A stretch of 64,000 bases of DNA, from the NCBI GenBank assembly GCA_004376375.1, contig SOJX01000090.1, forward strand, positions 1 to 64,000, read 5' to 3'. Under the pieces are notes generated by a model. The model was given only the letters and a program-made list of their open reading frames with translations. It was not told the DNA's origin and ran no database searches. This document shows, in pieces, positions 25,101 through 33,887 of this stretch. Numbering within the stretch: the stretch's first letter is position 1; every line of letters begins with the position of its first letter. A program made the position numbers and the translations under genes. The DNA is from Planctomycetota bacterium. Lineage in GTDB: Bacteria; Planctomycetota; E44-bin39.

Positions 25101-26177
25101 ATGAACCAAATGAAACCGCGTGATTTTCGGAACATCCTCATCGTCCGCCTGACCGCTCTCGGCGACGTCGTCCATACCTTTCCCGCGATAAAGGCGCTCA
25201 GAAAGAAATTCCCGAACGCGAAGGTTACCTATATCGTGGAGCAAATCGCGGGCTCGCTACTCGTCGGAATGGCAGAGGTCGACGATACGATTATTTTCAA
25301 CAGGTTGTCGTGGTCGAATACGTTCAAGAGCAAAGACCATTTCAAGCGCTCGGTCGACGAAATCTGGCGCGTGCTGTGGGACGTCCGCCGCCGCAGGTTC
25401 GACCTCGTTATCGACTTTCAGGGCAACCTCAGGAGCGGAATTGTAACGTGGTTCACCGGCGCGCCCGTGCGCATCGGTTTTTCGCCGAAGCATTCGCGCG
25501 AGTACCATTCGTTCTTCTATACCCGTTTCGTTCCCGTTTCCGACAACCGCCTGAACAAGGTGAAAAAGGACTTCCACCTGCTCGAGCCGCTCGGCATAAC
25601 CGGGATGGGCGGCACATGCACGGTCACTGTTTCGCCCGGGGAAAAGAAACCGATTGACGATTTTTTCGACGAGTCGGTCACGTCCGGAAAAAGAATCGTA
25701 CTCATGCATCCCGGTGTTTCGGTTTTCGGTTCCTTTAAAGCCTGGCCTGTAAAGTCGTGGATCGGATTGTGTGAAATTCTCGAAAAGCGTGGTGATGTTG
25801 TCTCGATAATTTCCTGGGGCCCGGGCGAGGAACCGCTGGCGGAAGACATCGTGAACGGAATAAAATCGCCCACGACCGTCATGGCGCCCGATACGGTGAA
25901 CCTGAAAAAGTTCGTCCACCTCGTGCGAAGAAGCGACGTCTTCGTCGGCGCCGATTCGGGCCCGCTCCACCTTGCCGCTTCGGTCGGTATTCCGGTCGTC
26001 GGCCTCTACGGCCCGAAAGATCCGGTGATTTACGGTCCGTTCAGCGATTGCGCCGAAATCGTCCGGGCCGGCGTCCACTGCCAGCCGTGCTGGAAGCGCC
26101 GCTGCGAAGACCCCATCTGCATGACCCGCATGACGCCCGAATCCGTTGCCAAAGCGTGTTTGCGTTTATTAAAGTGA
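25101..26177 (+). CDS. Glycosyltransferase family 9 (heptosyltransferase-like)
   Basis: Resembles WaaC/WaaF, which add heptose from ADP-heptose to the lipopolysaccharide core at the cytoplasmic face of the inner membrane. Marks: ILIVRLTALGDVVHTFPAIK at the N-terminus, FDLVIDFQGNLRS, a second domain with IVLMHPGVS, and the sugar-nucleotide site VGADSGPLHLAASVGIPVVG followed by LYGPKDP. A cysteine-rich end (CQPCWKRRCEDPIC) is common in this family. 358 aa, normal length. It suggests a diderm envelope. The exact acceptor is unknown, as no other LPS gene is in the window. The start is MNQMKPRDF; M4 is an alternative. Confidence 0.92.
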   Translation: MNQMKPRDFRNILIVRLTALGDVVHTFPAIKALRKKFPNAKVTYIVEQIAGSLLVGMAEVDDTIIFNRLSWSNTFKSKDHFKRSVDEIWRVLWDVRRRRFDLVIDFQGNLRSGIVTWFTGAPVRIGFSPKHSREYHSFFYTRFVPVSDNRLNKVKKDFHLLEPLGITGMGGTCTVTVSPGEKKPIDDFFDESVTSGKRIVLMHPGVSVFGSFKAWPVKSWIGLCEILEKRGDVVSIISWGPGEEPLAEDIVNGIKSPTTVMAPDTVNLKKFVHLVRRSDVFVGADSGPLHLAASVGIPVVGLYGPKDPVIYGPFSDCAEIVRAGVHCQPCWKRRCEDPICMTRMTPESVAKACLRLLK

Positions 26178-26340
26178 TAAGAGATAGGTGATAGGTGATA
26201 TAGGGAAAAGAGGAAAAGAAGAAGAAAGGGAGAGAGAAAAGAAGAAATAAAAAAACGCCGCGCAAACCGGTCTGGTTACGCGCGGCCGCTAAATATATTT
26301 AATATTCTTTACTTATCTCTTATCACCTATCACATATCAC
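26172..26340. repeat. Composite element: heptad arms around a REP-like hairpin
   Basis: Left arm GTGATAAGAGATAGGTGATA, right arm TTATCTCTTATCACCTATCA: inverted copies made of GATAGGT-type 7-bp units. A purine-rich stretch and a REP-like palindrome (26256-26294) lie between them. The whole 169-bp block fills the gap between two convergent genes and has the shape of a small inverted-repeat element. No reading frame inside. The stop codon region of the anti-sigma gene touches the right arm. Confidence 0.85.
26249..26286 (-). terminator. Terminator of the sigma/anti-sigma operon
   Basis: Read on the minus strand: stem GCCGCGC/GCGCGGC extended by AACC/GGTT, then seven T residues (26255-26249). 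It lies about 55 bases after the end of the anti-sigma gene. The stem is the REP-like palindrome of the composite element, so here the repeat doubles as the terminator. Confidence 0.8.
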
Positions 26341-27008
26341 TAATTTGATGGAAACACGTCGTCGCCCTTGCAGCCTTCGTCGATACCGTTCGGGCCGACT
26401 GAATAGAAGATAACTCTTCCGCTTGTCTCGTCGGTCATAACGCGGAACGGCTTTTCCCACGGGTCGAGAAATTTGCCTTCCTTTACCTGCGGCAGTTCGT
26501 CCTGCTTGAGCTTCTCGGCAAGTTTCGGTTCGAGCAGGGCAACAAGCTGCCGGTCGTTTGTAATTTTTCCGGGATGGCGGATAAGGGCGACGGCTTTCGA
26601 CATCGTGTTGACCTGCAATCTGGCGAGCTCCTCGGGCGTGGATTTCTTGATCTTGACAAGCGAGCCGTAGGCGATGAAAAGAACCAGTATGATAATCACG
26701 CTCGCAGCCGCTATGGCGATGTACGTGTAATTGCGCCGGCGCATGCTGATGCGCGCGCTTCTGCGTGAAGAGCCGGACGAAAGGAAGGTTTCGGGGGATT
26801 TGCTGGGTCTTGTGCCGACTTCGCGGGCCATGGCGAGCATCGCGGACTTCATCAGCGATTCGTAGCTTGTCGCGTCATCGAGTTTCTGTCTGCATTCGGG
26901 GCACTCTTCCGCGTGTTTTACCGCGAAGTCCCAGTCGGCGTCGTCTGCTTCGCCGGCAAGATAATTGTCGACCAGGTCTTCGGTTCTGTCGCACTGCCAG
27001 TCCATCAA
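26340..27008 (-). CDS. Anti-sigma factor with extracytoplasmic GspG-like domain (222 aa)
   Basis: Residues 1-45 carry the zinc-binding anti-sigma motif: H32, C36 and C39 in KHAEECPECR. A basic linker and a membrane helix (about 95-114, YIAIAAASVIIILVLFIAYG) follow. The outer part ends, from about 180, in LDPWEKPFRV, IFYSVGPNGIDEG and DDVF. This is the pattern of the C-terminal calcium loop of the major pseudopilin GspG (DPWGxPY ... SxGxDG ... DD). The fusion suggests the sigma factor is released in response to something sensed by a pseudopilin-like fold. It overlaps the sigma gene by 4 bp (ATGA), so the two are co-translated. Confidence 0.85.
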   Translation of the reverse strand: MMDWQCDRTEDLVDNYLAGEADDADWDFAVKHAEECPECRQKLDDATSYESLMKSAMLAMAREVGTRPSKSPETFLSSGSSRRSARISMRRRNYTYIAIAAASVIIILVLFIAYGSLVKIKKSTPEELARLQVNTMSKAVALIRHPGKITNDRQLVALLEPKLAEKLKQDELPQVKEGKFLDPWEKPFRVMTDETSGRVIFYSVGPNGIDEGCKGDDVFPSN

Positions 27009-27547
27009 AAATACTCCTTCAGTTTTTCTTCAAGCATCCGGTTGGCGCGGAAGATCCGGTTGCGAATCGTCCCGGCCGGCTCGCCCAGGAAATCGGCGAT
27101 ATCTTTCGCGCTCATCCCTTCGAGAAACCGCAGGTTTATTACGACGCGGTAATTATCGGGAAGGTCGCCGATCGCCGTCCGAACTGCCTCGAGCGTTTCG
27201 CCGTTCAGTTTCGACTCGTCCGCGGGCGCGGACAGCAGGGATTCGGAAACGTCGTCAATCGAGCCGCCATCGGGGCGGCGCATCTGCGCGCGGAGGACGT
27301 CCATGCATGCGCTGCCGGCAATCGTATATAGCCACGGGCCGAAACGCTCGGGATGCCTGAGTTGCTTCAAAGAGCGGTACGCTTTGGCGAATATGTCCTG
27401 CAGCAGGTCTTCCCAGTCGCCGCGCGGGCCGAGCTTCTGGTAGATGAAAACGCCGATCTGCTTCCAGTACCGGCGGAAGAGCCTGTCGGACGCGGTCCTG
27501 TCACCCTTGCGCGCTTGTTTTACAAGTTCTGCGTCCGATTCGGACAT
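27005..27547 (-). CDS. ECF-family RNA polymerase sigma factor (180 aa)
   Basis: Region 2 spans about 10-85 (DRLFRRYWKQIGVFIYQKLG, DWEDLLQDIFAKAYRSLKQL, FGPWLYTIAGSACMDVLR). Region 4 is at about 120-175 (AIGDLPDNYRVVINLRFLEG, then MSAKDIADFLGEPAGTIRNR). The short form without region 1 or 3 is typical of ECF sigma factors, which are held by a membrane anti-sigma partner. That partner is the overlapping gene downstream. Target promoters are unknown; I cannot see an obvious autoregulatory promoter in the 130 bases before it. Confidence 0.95.
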   Translation of the reverse strand: MSESDAELVKQARKGDRTASDRLFRRYWKQIGVFIYQKLGPRGDWEDLLQDIFAKAYRSLKQLRHPERFGPWLYTIAGSACMDVLRAQMRRPDGGSIDDVSESLLSAPADESKLNGETLEAVRTAIGDLPDNYRVVINLRFLEGMSAKDIADFLGEPAGTIRNRIFRANRMLEEKLKEYF

Positions 27548-27681
27548 AGCCTCTTCTCATCCGTTAGTTTAGACGCCGCATTCTAGCAGGTGTTGCACGG
27601 CGGGGGAAGGGATTTTATAGCGGTTTACTGCATAGAACATGGGTTCTTAGCAGTTGTTAATTAAGCAAACCATCGCATTTA

Positions 27682-28755
27682 TCATTTATTAGCAATTCGC
27701 TTTATTGCGCGCGAAGCAGCACTTCGAACATTTGGGTTCGCGTCATTTTTACACACATTCTTCAAGATATTTAATGTACTTTGCTCGCCTATTTCCCCAA
27801 GAGCGGAAACACAATCATGGCGAATAACAGCATTTGGGTCTTTCAAGGCATTAACCAACTCCGGTATGGCTTTTTTATCTCCGATGGAGCCTAAGCTTAA
27901 TGCGGCCCAACGCCTTACATTAATGTCATCACCAGAATCACTAAGCATATTAATCATGGCCCCTACTATAGTTGGATTATTTATTTCCATGCCAATTATA
28001 TTTAGAGAATGCAATGCGTTGATTCTCAATTGTGAGTACTCATTGCTTTGGGCTATTTCGACTAATTTGTCAATTGATTTGGTGTCCCGGTAAAGCTTGA
28101 GAGCATTAACTATTGCTTCTTTAACGTTTTCATCATACTGATTATATGAGGAAGTCAGAAGATCTAAAGAAGTATTATCACCAATTTCATAAAGAGATCT
28201 AACCGCCAATTCTACAAGATCGGAATCCGAGTAACTTGAATCTGAAATTATCTTTCGTAATTGCGGAAGAGCTTTTGGATTTGGCTTTGTCAGGATATGC
28301 TGCAATGTTTCCAGTCGAACGTGGTAAGATTGGGATTTTTTCAGACCGTAAATTTGTCCAAATATATATAAATTGGAAAAGAAAGGCTGCATCATTATGC
28401 ATTTTGAATACAAGCCAAGCATTATTACCCAGAGTATTATCCCTCCCCACCCCCCGAACCATTTTCCAATCCGCATCCCCCAAGACACTGGAACTTTATC
28501 TGTAGGTTTGTCCAAATGTATTACCAGTAAAAAACGATGGAAAACCAAGCCAAAAACAATTCCAAAGGAAAGACCGATTGGCATAATCCATGCAAGGGAA
28601 ATTCTTGAGATATTAAAAAGTGGTTCTTGCCTTGGACATGTTAGCACGTAACCTAACGGAACTAATGTTAGAATTGACGCAACAATTACATAGATAGTGG
28701 CTGTTACGTATACTACATATGCAGCGTGTTTTACGACTGAAGTCTCGCTACTCAT
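27682..28755 (-). CDS. Three-helix membrane module fused to HEAT repeats (357 aa)
   Basis: The first 135 residues carry the module also seen four times at 10-12.4 kb: helices at about 10-40 and 50-70, the loop FGIVFGLVFHRFLLV with KVPVSWGMRIGKWFGGW, and a third helix. It lacks the ISRREHL start motif. From about 140 to the end are HEAT/PBS-lyase repeats (YHVRLETLQHIL, DDINVRRWAALSLGSIGDK, KDPNAVIRHDCVSALGEIGE and so on), probably in the cytoplasm for partner binding. Good AAGGATGAT Shine-Dalgarno sequence. The gene is much more AT-rich than its neighbours on both sides, suggesting transfer. Function unknown. Confidence 0.85.
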   Translation of the reverse strand: MSSETSVVKHAAYVVYVTATIYVIVASILTLVPLGYVLTCPRQEPLFNISRISLAWIMPIGLSFGIVFGLVFHRFLLVIHLDKPTDKVPVSWGMRIGKWFGGWGGIILWVIMLGLYSKCIMMQPFFSNLYIFGQIYGLKKSQSYHVRLETLQHILTKPNPKALPQLRKIISDSSYSDSDLVELAVRSLYEIGDNTSLDLLTSSYNQYDENVKEAIVNALKLYRDTKSIDKLVEIAQSNEYSQLRINALHSLNIIGMEINNPTIVGAMINMLSDSGDDINVRRWAALSLGSIGDKKAIPELVNALKDPNAVIRHDCVSALGEIGEQSTLNILKNVCKNDANPNVRSAASRAIKRIANK

Positions 28756-28813
28756 ATCATCCTTACTGTTTACTTTGCAGTAGCCCCATTCTATGTAGTT
28801 ATCGAGTCTACTC

Positions 28814-31591
28814 TTATTTATTCTTCTTTTTCTTTTCTTCCGCTTTGACGGCGTCGCGGGCGGCGTCGATGTAGGGCTCGAGGTTTTTGAGCTCGGGGTT
28901 AAAGCCGCGGGCCATCAGGAAATCGTCGAGCGCGTTCTTGAATTTTCGCATCCGGTAGTATGCAATCCCGCGAAGGTAATAGAAGCGCGCGTTGAGCCGC
29001 TCGATCTTGAGCGCCCGGTTCAGTTCCCTGAGCGCGTTGTGCGGGCTGTTGAGGCGGAGATCGATTTCGCCCGAGAGCGCCCACGCGTCCGCGAAATTCT
29101 CGCGCTCGAGAAACGCGGGCGTCAGGGCCTCGCGCGCCTCTGAAAACTTTTTTTCCTTGAATGAAATCCGGGCAAGATAAAACGGCAGCCTTTTCGGCGC
29201 ATCGCTGAGCGATTTGCCGGCGCTTTCGTAGGCCTGCCTCGCCTTTTCCAGCTCGCCGGCGTTTTCGTGTATTTTGCCGATTTCAAGCCATGCCGCGCCC
29301 GGCCGGTGCGAGGCTTCGGCCGCGGTAGAAAAGTTTTCCAGGGCTTCGTCATATTTTTTTGCTTCAAGCGCGATCTGGGCGCGCAGGAAGATGATGTCCA
29401 ACCGCTCGGGCGCTATCCGGATTGCGGCGCCGAGCTCGTCCATCGCGGCCTTGTATTCGCCCAGCTTTCTCTCATGCTCCGCTTTTGCGATCCTGTATTC
29501 CAGGTTTCTCGGTTTCAGCCGGACCGCGTTTGCATAATCTTTCAGAGCTTTCTGGATTCCTCGATCGTTTTTCGCAGCCAGAGAAAGGGTTTTTCCCCGT
29601 GCCGCATAGGCCCCGTCGGATTCGGGGTCGATTTGAAGGGCCTTGGTGAAATCGTTTTCCGCCCGTTTCAACCGGTTCTGGGCGAGGTATGCGCGCCCGC
29701 GCAGAAGCCAGGCCCGGGCGTGTCCGGAATCGAGGCCGAGCACTTCCGTTGCCGCCATGATTGCTTTACTGTAATCCCCGGCCTTATAATTTTCCGCGGC
29801 CAGCAGCCATGCGGCTTCCTTGTGCTCGACGCCTATTCTTACCGATTTTTCCAGGTCGGAAATAGCGGCGTCGCGCTTCCCCAGTTTCAGGCGTGCGCGC
29901 GCCCTGCCGGTCAGGCAGCGGACCTGCCATTTCTGGCTGAGCGCGGAGCCGGCCCCCGCGGAAAACGCCTTCTCCGCGGCCGCGTAATCCTCTTTTGACT
30001 CGGCGATCAGGCCTTTATAACATTCCGGGCGCGCAGGCTCACCCTGGAACGATTCGGTAAGTTGCGCCAGGTCGGCTTCCGCTTTCTTGAATTTTCCGAG
30101 CGAGATAAGGCATTTCGCGCGGGTCAGGTAAAGTTTCGAGCGCAGGCCCGGCATCAGCGGTACCGGGTGCAGGGCCGGCGGCGCATCCGGGGGCGGCAGA
30201 GGCCTGTCGGGCCATTTGAACGCAAGCGCGAAAGCTTCGTTGTCGAGGTTTTCCATTCCCTTCGTAAGCAGCTCGCAGGCCTGCGGAAAGTTGCCGAGCT
30301 TTTCAAAGAGAAGTCCTTCCGCAATATCGGCGAGGAGGGAGCGGTTGTCGAGCGCGCGGGCGGAGTTGATGTTGTGCTGTGCGGCGAAGTGCTGGTTATC
30401 CATGACTTCAGCCAGCGCGATAAGAGCGAGCGGTTCCGCCTGTTTGAAGGCCAGAATCCCCGCGAAAATAAACGAATTTTTCGCCTCGCCGGATTCACCG
30501 GCCTCGAGCGCAAGAGCACCCTTGACAATTGCCAGTTCCGGGTCGGGTTGCTTGTTTGTCGACAGGGCAAATTCGAGATCGTCAACAGCCCGGAGTTTGC
30601 CCGCTGCCGCATAGAGCAGTCCGCGGACACCGCGAGCCTTCCCGTTACGCGGCTCAGCCTTGATTACCGCGTTCAGGTCTTCGAGCGCGCTATCGAACCG
30701 CCCGCCGCGGAAGTATGACTTTCCGCGAATCAAGCGCGCGGGAGTCATCGCCGGGTCTACCTCGAGAGCCCGCGTTGCCGCCTTGATCGCAGCCGCGTAG
30801 TCCCCCGAATCGTGCGCTATCCGGGCCGTTATGAGATTCCGATAGGCGGGCGCGGGAAAGTTTCCGGGAACTTCCGTAACGCGCTTATAAGCATCGTTTG
30901 CGTTGCCGGCAAGACGGAGCGCTTCTGCGGAAAGCAGAAGGTAGGCATCCGCAAAAGGCCCTTTTTCGCGCGCCTTTGCTTCCAGCCTCGTAGCTTCTGA
31001 TGCCGGGCCGGGGTCGCGATAAAGGAAGGCAAGCTGCACTGCCAGGAATTCGCGGACCTGGTCCGGCCGGACGGTGTTCTGCGCGGGAGTCGGCGGTTTG
31101 GGAATCTGGGTCTGTGTTTGCGGACCGCCGTCATCCGCGATTGAGGATATCAGGATAAAGACCAGAACGACAATAACACCGAGAATAACGCCGAGCAGGA
31201 TCGTCTGACGCCGCAGGGGCGGGCGTTTTACCGGAATCGCCATGGGGATGCTTTCCAGGACTTCGTCGGAAGGCGCATCAGGCGAGCTTCCCAGCCGGAG
31301 CTCGGGCACGTCTCCGTCAACCGGAATCGCGACCGGCAGGTCTTCATCCGGCTGGTCTTCAATTGCCCCGGCTTCCGATTTGCCCGCGGAATCGAGCACC
31401 AGCTCGTTGACCCTGGGCACGTCGGACTGGGAAATGTATCCTTCGCGGACCAGGAGTGAAATAAGGTTGATTTTCCTGCCTTCATCGTCGAGGGACTGCT
31501 TTTTTATAAGGGCGGCTTCGCCCGCCGAGCCGGTCATTATCCCGTTCTCGACAAGCAGGTCGATAAGAAATTTGTCCCGTGCGCTGGGCAT
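28814..31591 (-). CDS. Membrane-anchored TPR protein (925 aa)
   Basis: Residues 1-68 form a small helical domain (FLIDLLVENGIM, INLISLLVREGYISQSDV) that resembles the MshEN/T2SSE_N modules of the secretion ATPases encoded further on. An acidic linker and one membrane helix (about 130-150) follow. From about 165 there are some 18-20 tetratricopeptide repeats, for example AAIKAATRALEVDPAMTPA, AENDFTKALQIDPESDGAYA and ALRELNRALKIERLNARFYY. TPRs bind partner proteins; this is a large scaffold outside the inner membrane if the N-terminus is cytoplasmic. The tail is Lys-rich (KAEEKKKKNK). An 8-bp repeat array lies immediately upstream of its start. Confidence 0.88.
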   Translation of the reverse strand: MPSARDKFLIDLLVENGIMTGSAGEAALIKKQSLDDEGRKINLISLLVREGYISQSDVPRVNELVLDSAGKSEAGAIEDQPDEDLPVAIPVDGDVPELRLGSSPDAPSDEVLESIPMAIPVKRPPLRRQTILLGVILGVIVVLVFILISSIADDGGPQTQTQIPKPPTPAQNTVRPDQVREFLAVQLAFLYRDPGPASEATRLEAKAREKGPFADAYLLLSAEALRLAGNANDAYKRVTEVPGNFPAPAYRNLITARIAHDSGDYAAAIKAATRALEVDPAMTPARLIRGKSYFRGGRFDSALEDLNAVIKAEPRNGKARGVRGLLYAAAGKLRAVDDLEFALSTNKQPDPELAIVKGALALEAGESGEAKNSFIFAGILAFKQAEPLALIALAEVMDNQHFAAQHNINSARALDNRSLLADIAEGLLFEKLGNFPQACELLTKGMENLDNEAFALAFKWPDRPLPPPDAPPALHPVPLMPGLRSKLYLTRAKCLISLGKFKKAEADLAQLTESFQGEPARPECYKGLIAESKEDYAAAEKAFSAGAGSALSQKWQVRCLTGRARARLKLGKRDAAISDLEKSVRIGVEHKEAAWLLAAENYKAGDYSKAIMAATEVLGLDSGHARAWLLRGRAYLAQNRLKRAENDFTKALQIDPESDGAYAARGKTLSLAAKNDRGIQKALKDYANAVRLKPRNLEYRIAKAEHERKLGEYKAAMDELGAAIRIAPERLDIIFLRAQIALEAKKYDEALENFSTAAEASHRPGAAWLEIGKIHENAGELEKARQAYESAGKSLSDAPKRLPFYLARISFKEKKFSEAREALTPAFLERENFADAWALSGEIDLRLNSPHNALRELNRALKIERLNARFYYLRGIAYYRMRKFKNALDDFLMARGFNPELKNLEPYIDAARDAVKAEEKKKKNK

Positions 31592-31593
31592 AT

Positions 31594-31680
31594 TCGGTTC
31601 TTTGGTTCTTTGGTTCTTTGGTTCTTTGGTTCTTCGGTTCTTCGGTTAATCGGTTGTTCGGTTAATCGGTTGTTCGGTTA
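31594..31680. repeat. Array of 8-bp GGTTCTTT / GGTTCTTC / GGTTAATC units
   Basis: About eleven 8-bp units in a row, starting GGTTCTTT four or five times, then GGTTCTTC, then GGTTAATC and GGTTGTTC alternating. The array begins three bases upstream of the TPR gene start, so it occupies its whole 5' leader. Confidence 0.9.
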
Positions 31681-31699
31681 TAATGAGCTTCGCGCGTTT

Positions 31700-31739
31700 A
31701 TGTAGGGGCAGACCTTGCGCGCGCGCCGTGCCCCTACAT
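31700..31739. repeat. TGTAGGGGC palindrome overlapping the suhB stop codon
   Basis: Perfect 11-bp arms (ATGTAGGGGCA, 31700-31710, and TGCCCCTACAT, 31729-31739) around an 18-base GC-rich centre. The TAG inside the arm, read on the minus strand at 31736-31734, is the stop codon of the inositol monophosphatase gene. Partial copies of TGTAGGGGCA also occur near 430, 511 and 703, and a relative at 35477. Confidence 0.85.
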
Positions 31740-32546
31740 GTTTTTTATTTCACGCCTTACGTTATCGGCTCCGGTCAGGCGCGAGCGGACTGTTTCATGC
31801 AGCCTGCCGTTGGATGCTACTATATTCCTGCCGTAGATAAAATTGTCTTTTCCATCCAGGTCGGTGACGGTGCCTCCGGCTTCGCGCACGATAATTGAGC
31901 CTGCGGCCACGTCCCACGGCGCGAGCCAGAGTTCCCAGAACGCGTCGTAGACTCCCGATGCGACCAGGCAAAGGTCGATGGCGGCGGAGCCGCAGCGGCG
32001 GATTCCCTGCACCTCGGTAACGATTCGGCTGAAGTTGTCGATATTGTTCGCTTCGCTCTCATGGCGGTTGTAGGCGAAGCCGGTGGCGACGAGGGCGTGC
32101 AGCAGGTCGGAAACGTCTGAGACATGAATCGGAGCGCCGTTCCTGTTGGCCCCGCATCCGCGCTCTGCCGCGTAAACGGCATCGAGCATGGGCGCCGCAA
32201 CCACTCCCAGCTGCAGCGCGCCGTCCACCATCAGCGCGATGGAAACCGAAACGAAGGGGTGTCCGTGAGCGAAATTCGTCGTCCCGTCCAGGGGGTCAAT
32301 AATCCACCTGTAAGTCGAGCCTGTTTCGGAAGACTGCGATTCTTCCGCGAGTATATCGTGGTTGGGAAACTCTTTGCGGATTGCGGGAACGATAAAATTC
32401 TCAAGGTCCGTGTCGGCCTGGGTCACGAGATCGCGTTTGCCCTTGTAATCGACCTTTTGACCGCGGAAATCAGCAAAACGCTCGGAAAGCATTTTGCCGG
32501 CGTCGCGGGCGAGTGAAACTGCAAAATCCAGCATACTATCGGTCAT
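31734..32546 (-). CDS. suhB: Inositol-1-monophosphatase family protein
   Basis: Magnesium-dependent phosphatase of the IMPase fold, cytoplasmic. Motifs: LAEESQ (metal-binding Glu), WIIDPLDGTTNFAHG (motif A with the DPLDGT metal site) and WDVAAGSIIVREAGG (motif B). 270 aa, normal length. Substrate may be myo-inositol-1-phosphate or a related sugar phosphate; family members also include NADP and histidinol phosphatases, so the symbol is by family only. Its start overlaps the end of the upstream membrane-protein gene by 4 bp. The stop codon lies within a dispersed palindrome, so the repeat probably trimmed or extended the C-terminus (HETVRSRLTGADNVRREIKN). Confidence 0.9.
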   Translation of the reverse strand: MTDSMLDFAVSLARDAGKMLSERFADFRGQKVDYKGKRDLVTQADTDLENFIVPAIRKEFPNHDILAEESQSSETGSTYRWIIDPLDGTTNFAHGHPFVSVSIALMVDGALQLGVVAAPMLDAVYAAERGCGANRNGAPIHVSDVSDLLHALVATGFAYNRHESEANNIDNFSRIVTEVQGIRRCGSAAIDLCLVASGVYDAFWELWLAPWDVAAGSIIVREAGGTVTDLDGKDNFIYGRNIVASNGRLHETVRSRLTGADNVRREIKNM

Positions 32547-33535
32547 TTACTGAATACCTTTCGGACAATTGCAATCATACCTTCGGGATCTTTGAATTCG
32601 AAATCGAGGAGAATTTCAACTCTGTTGCCGTCGGCTTTGGCCGAGGCGTTTTTTGCGCCCAGCAGTTCTTTTACGTCTCCAATCGTCGCCTCGAGAGCTT
32701 TATGGGCGGTGTCGGCTTCGTCGTCGGACGACAGTGTTATGCACATGCGCCCCGTTGCCGTGCTCGTGGACGTGAAATCCAGTTCAAACAAATAAATCGG
32801 GGTCGCGGTTGTGTACTCTGATGTATCAAACCCGGTGAGGCCGGCAGGCGGTACGATTGAAAGCACTGTAACATCGGCTTTCCATTCCATTCCGACCGCG
32901 GTGGCGGCCAGCGGGCCTTCAAGCCGTTTTCCCGCGGCTATGCGTGAAAGCGTGTTCCTGACCGTCTCGAGATCGGTGGAGTAAAGGACCGAGTTTTCGC
33001 GGACGGCAAAATACGGGAGAGGATCCTCAGGCACCTTGTAGACCGGGACGCCGCCGTGAAAACCGACTTCTTCAAAAGCGTTTCCGGCCATGCCGGGCAC
33101 GGCAAACTGCAGAACACGCCACCAGTGCGTGTAGGTTACGGCCCATATCCCGTCTTCGGGCAGCGCGCTGTAATCATCGGGCAGGATTTTTCCGGCCGTA
33201 ACCGTCCAGCCGGGCGAGAGATGCTCCAGTGCGCCGATCATTCTTGCGGTCGTTTCCTTTTCACCGCCGAATTCGCCCCTGAAGCCGGTCAGGAACGCCT
33301 TTGAGGCTTCATCGTCGAAATCGAAACGGATCGCGACGACGAAGCGGGACTCTTCGTTCATGAAGGCGGTCGGCGGCAGCGGGTCGCGTCCACTGTAGAA
33401 ATACCATATTCCGCCGAGCACGACGACAAGCGCGAAAAACACAACCAGAAGGCATCCCGTAACGCAGCAGTTCAGGCGCCGTTTTGCGCGGCTGAGTTCC
33501 CCCTCCGTTCCGAACTGGTCGACTATATCGGCCAC
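32543..33535 (-). CDS. Membrane-anchored protein of unknown function (330 aa)
   Basis: Short cytoplasmic start (MADIVDQFGTEGELSRAKRR), one membrane helix (about 24-46, CCVTGCLLVVFFALVVVLGG) and an exported domain of about 280 residues. The exported part has features such as AIRFDFDDEASKAFLTGF, DGIWAVTYTHWWRVLQFAVP, VPVYKVPEDPLPYFAVRENS and VLYSTDLETVRNTLSRIAAG. The pattern (a value computed, then tested per item) resembles the DUF3352-type proteins found in this kind of genome, but I hold that loosely. It is first in a two-gene unit with the phosphatase (4-bp overlap). Confidence 0.75.
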   Translation of the reverse strand: MADIVDQFGTEGELSRAKRRLNCCVTGCLLVVFFALVVVLGGIWYFYSGRDPLPPTAFMNEESRFVVAIRFDFDDEASKAFLTGFRGEFGGEKETTARMIGALEHLSPGWTVTAGKILPDDYSALPEDGIWAVTYTHWWRVLQFAVPGMAGNAFEEVGFHGGVPVYKVPEDPLPYFAVRENSVLYSTDLETVRNTLSRIAAGKRLEGPLAATAVGMEWKADVTVLSIVPPAGLTGFDTSEYTTATPIYLFELDFTSTSTATGRMCITLSSDDEADTAHKALEATIGDVKELLGAKNASAKADGNRVEILLDFEFKDPEGMIAIVRKVFSK

Positions 33536-33887
33536 GATTTTTCCTCTGGCGCCCGAAGTCCGGTCTCAAAGCCATTGTAACTGCCGGTCCGACACCCTGC
33601 AAGCCATTTCCGGCATCGGCTCGGTTTCAGTTGGGAACTCGGTTATTATAACCTGGCGGAAACACTATCTGAAAATAGGGAGTTAATTTAATTATAAGTT
33701 TGTGTGGTGACAAACGCCTGCAGCTACAGAAATCTACCAGCCTTTCAGAATATTTAAAGGAATGTTATTGCATCAAATTATTTTGTTTCCGCAATTCATT
33801 CTTCACTCTTCACTTACTGCTATTTGGCGTTTATAACGCGTTCTTTCCACGGATTTGGGTTGATTTTATTTGTAGGAAAGAATATAA
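33536..33887. promoter_or_regulatory. AT-rich leader upstream of the ammonia-lyase gene
   Basis: About 350 bases between divergent genes, more AT-rich than its surroundings. It includes short TTCACTC-type units near 33800. No gene is convincing. It must hold the promoters for both directions, but I cannot assign boxes with confidence. Confidence 0.35.
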
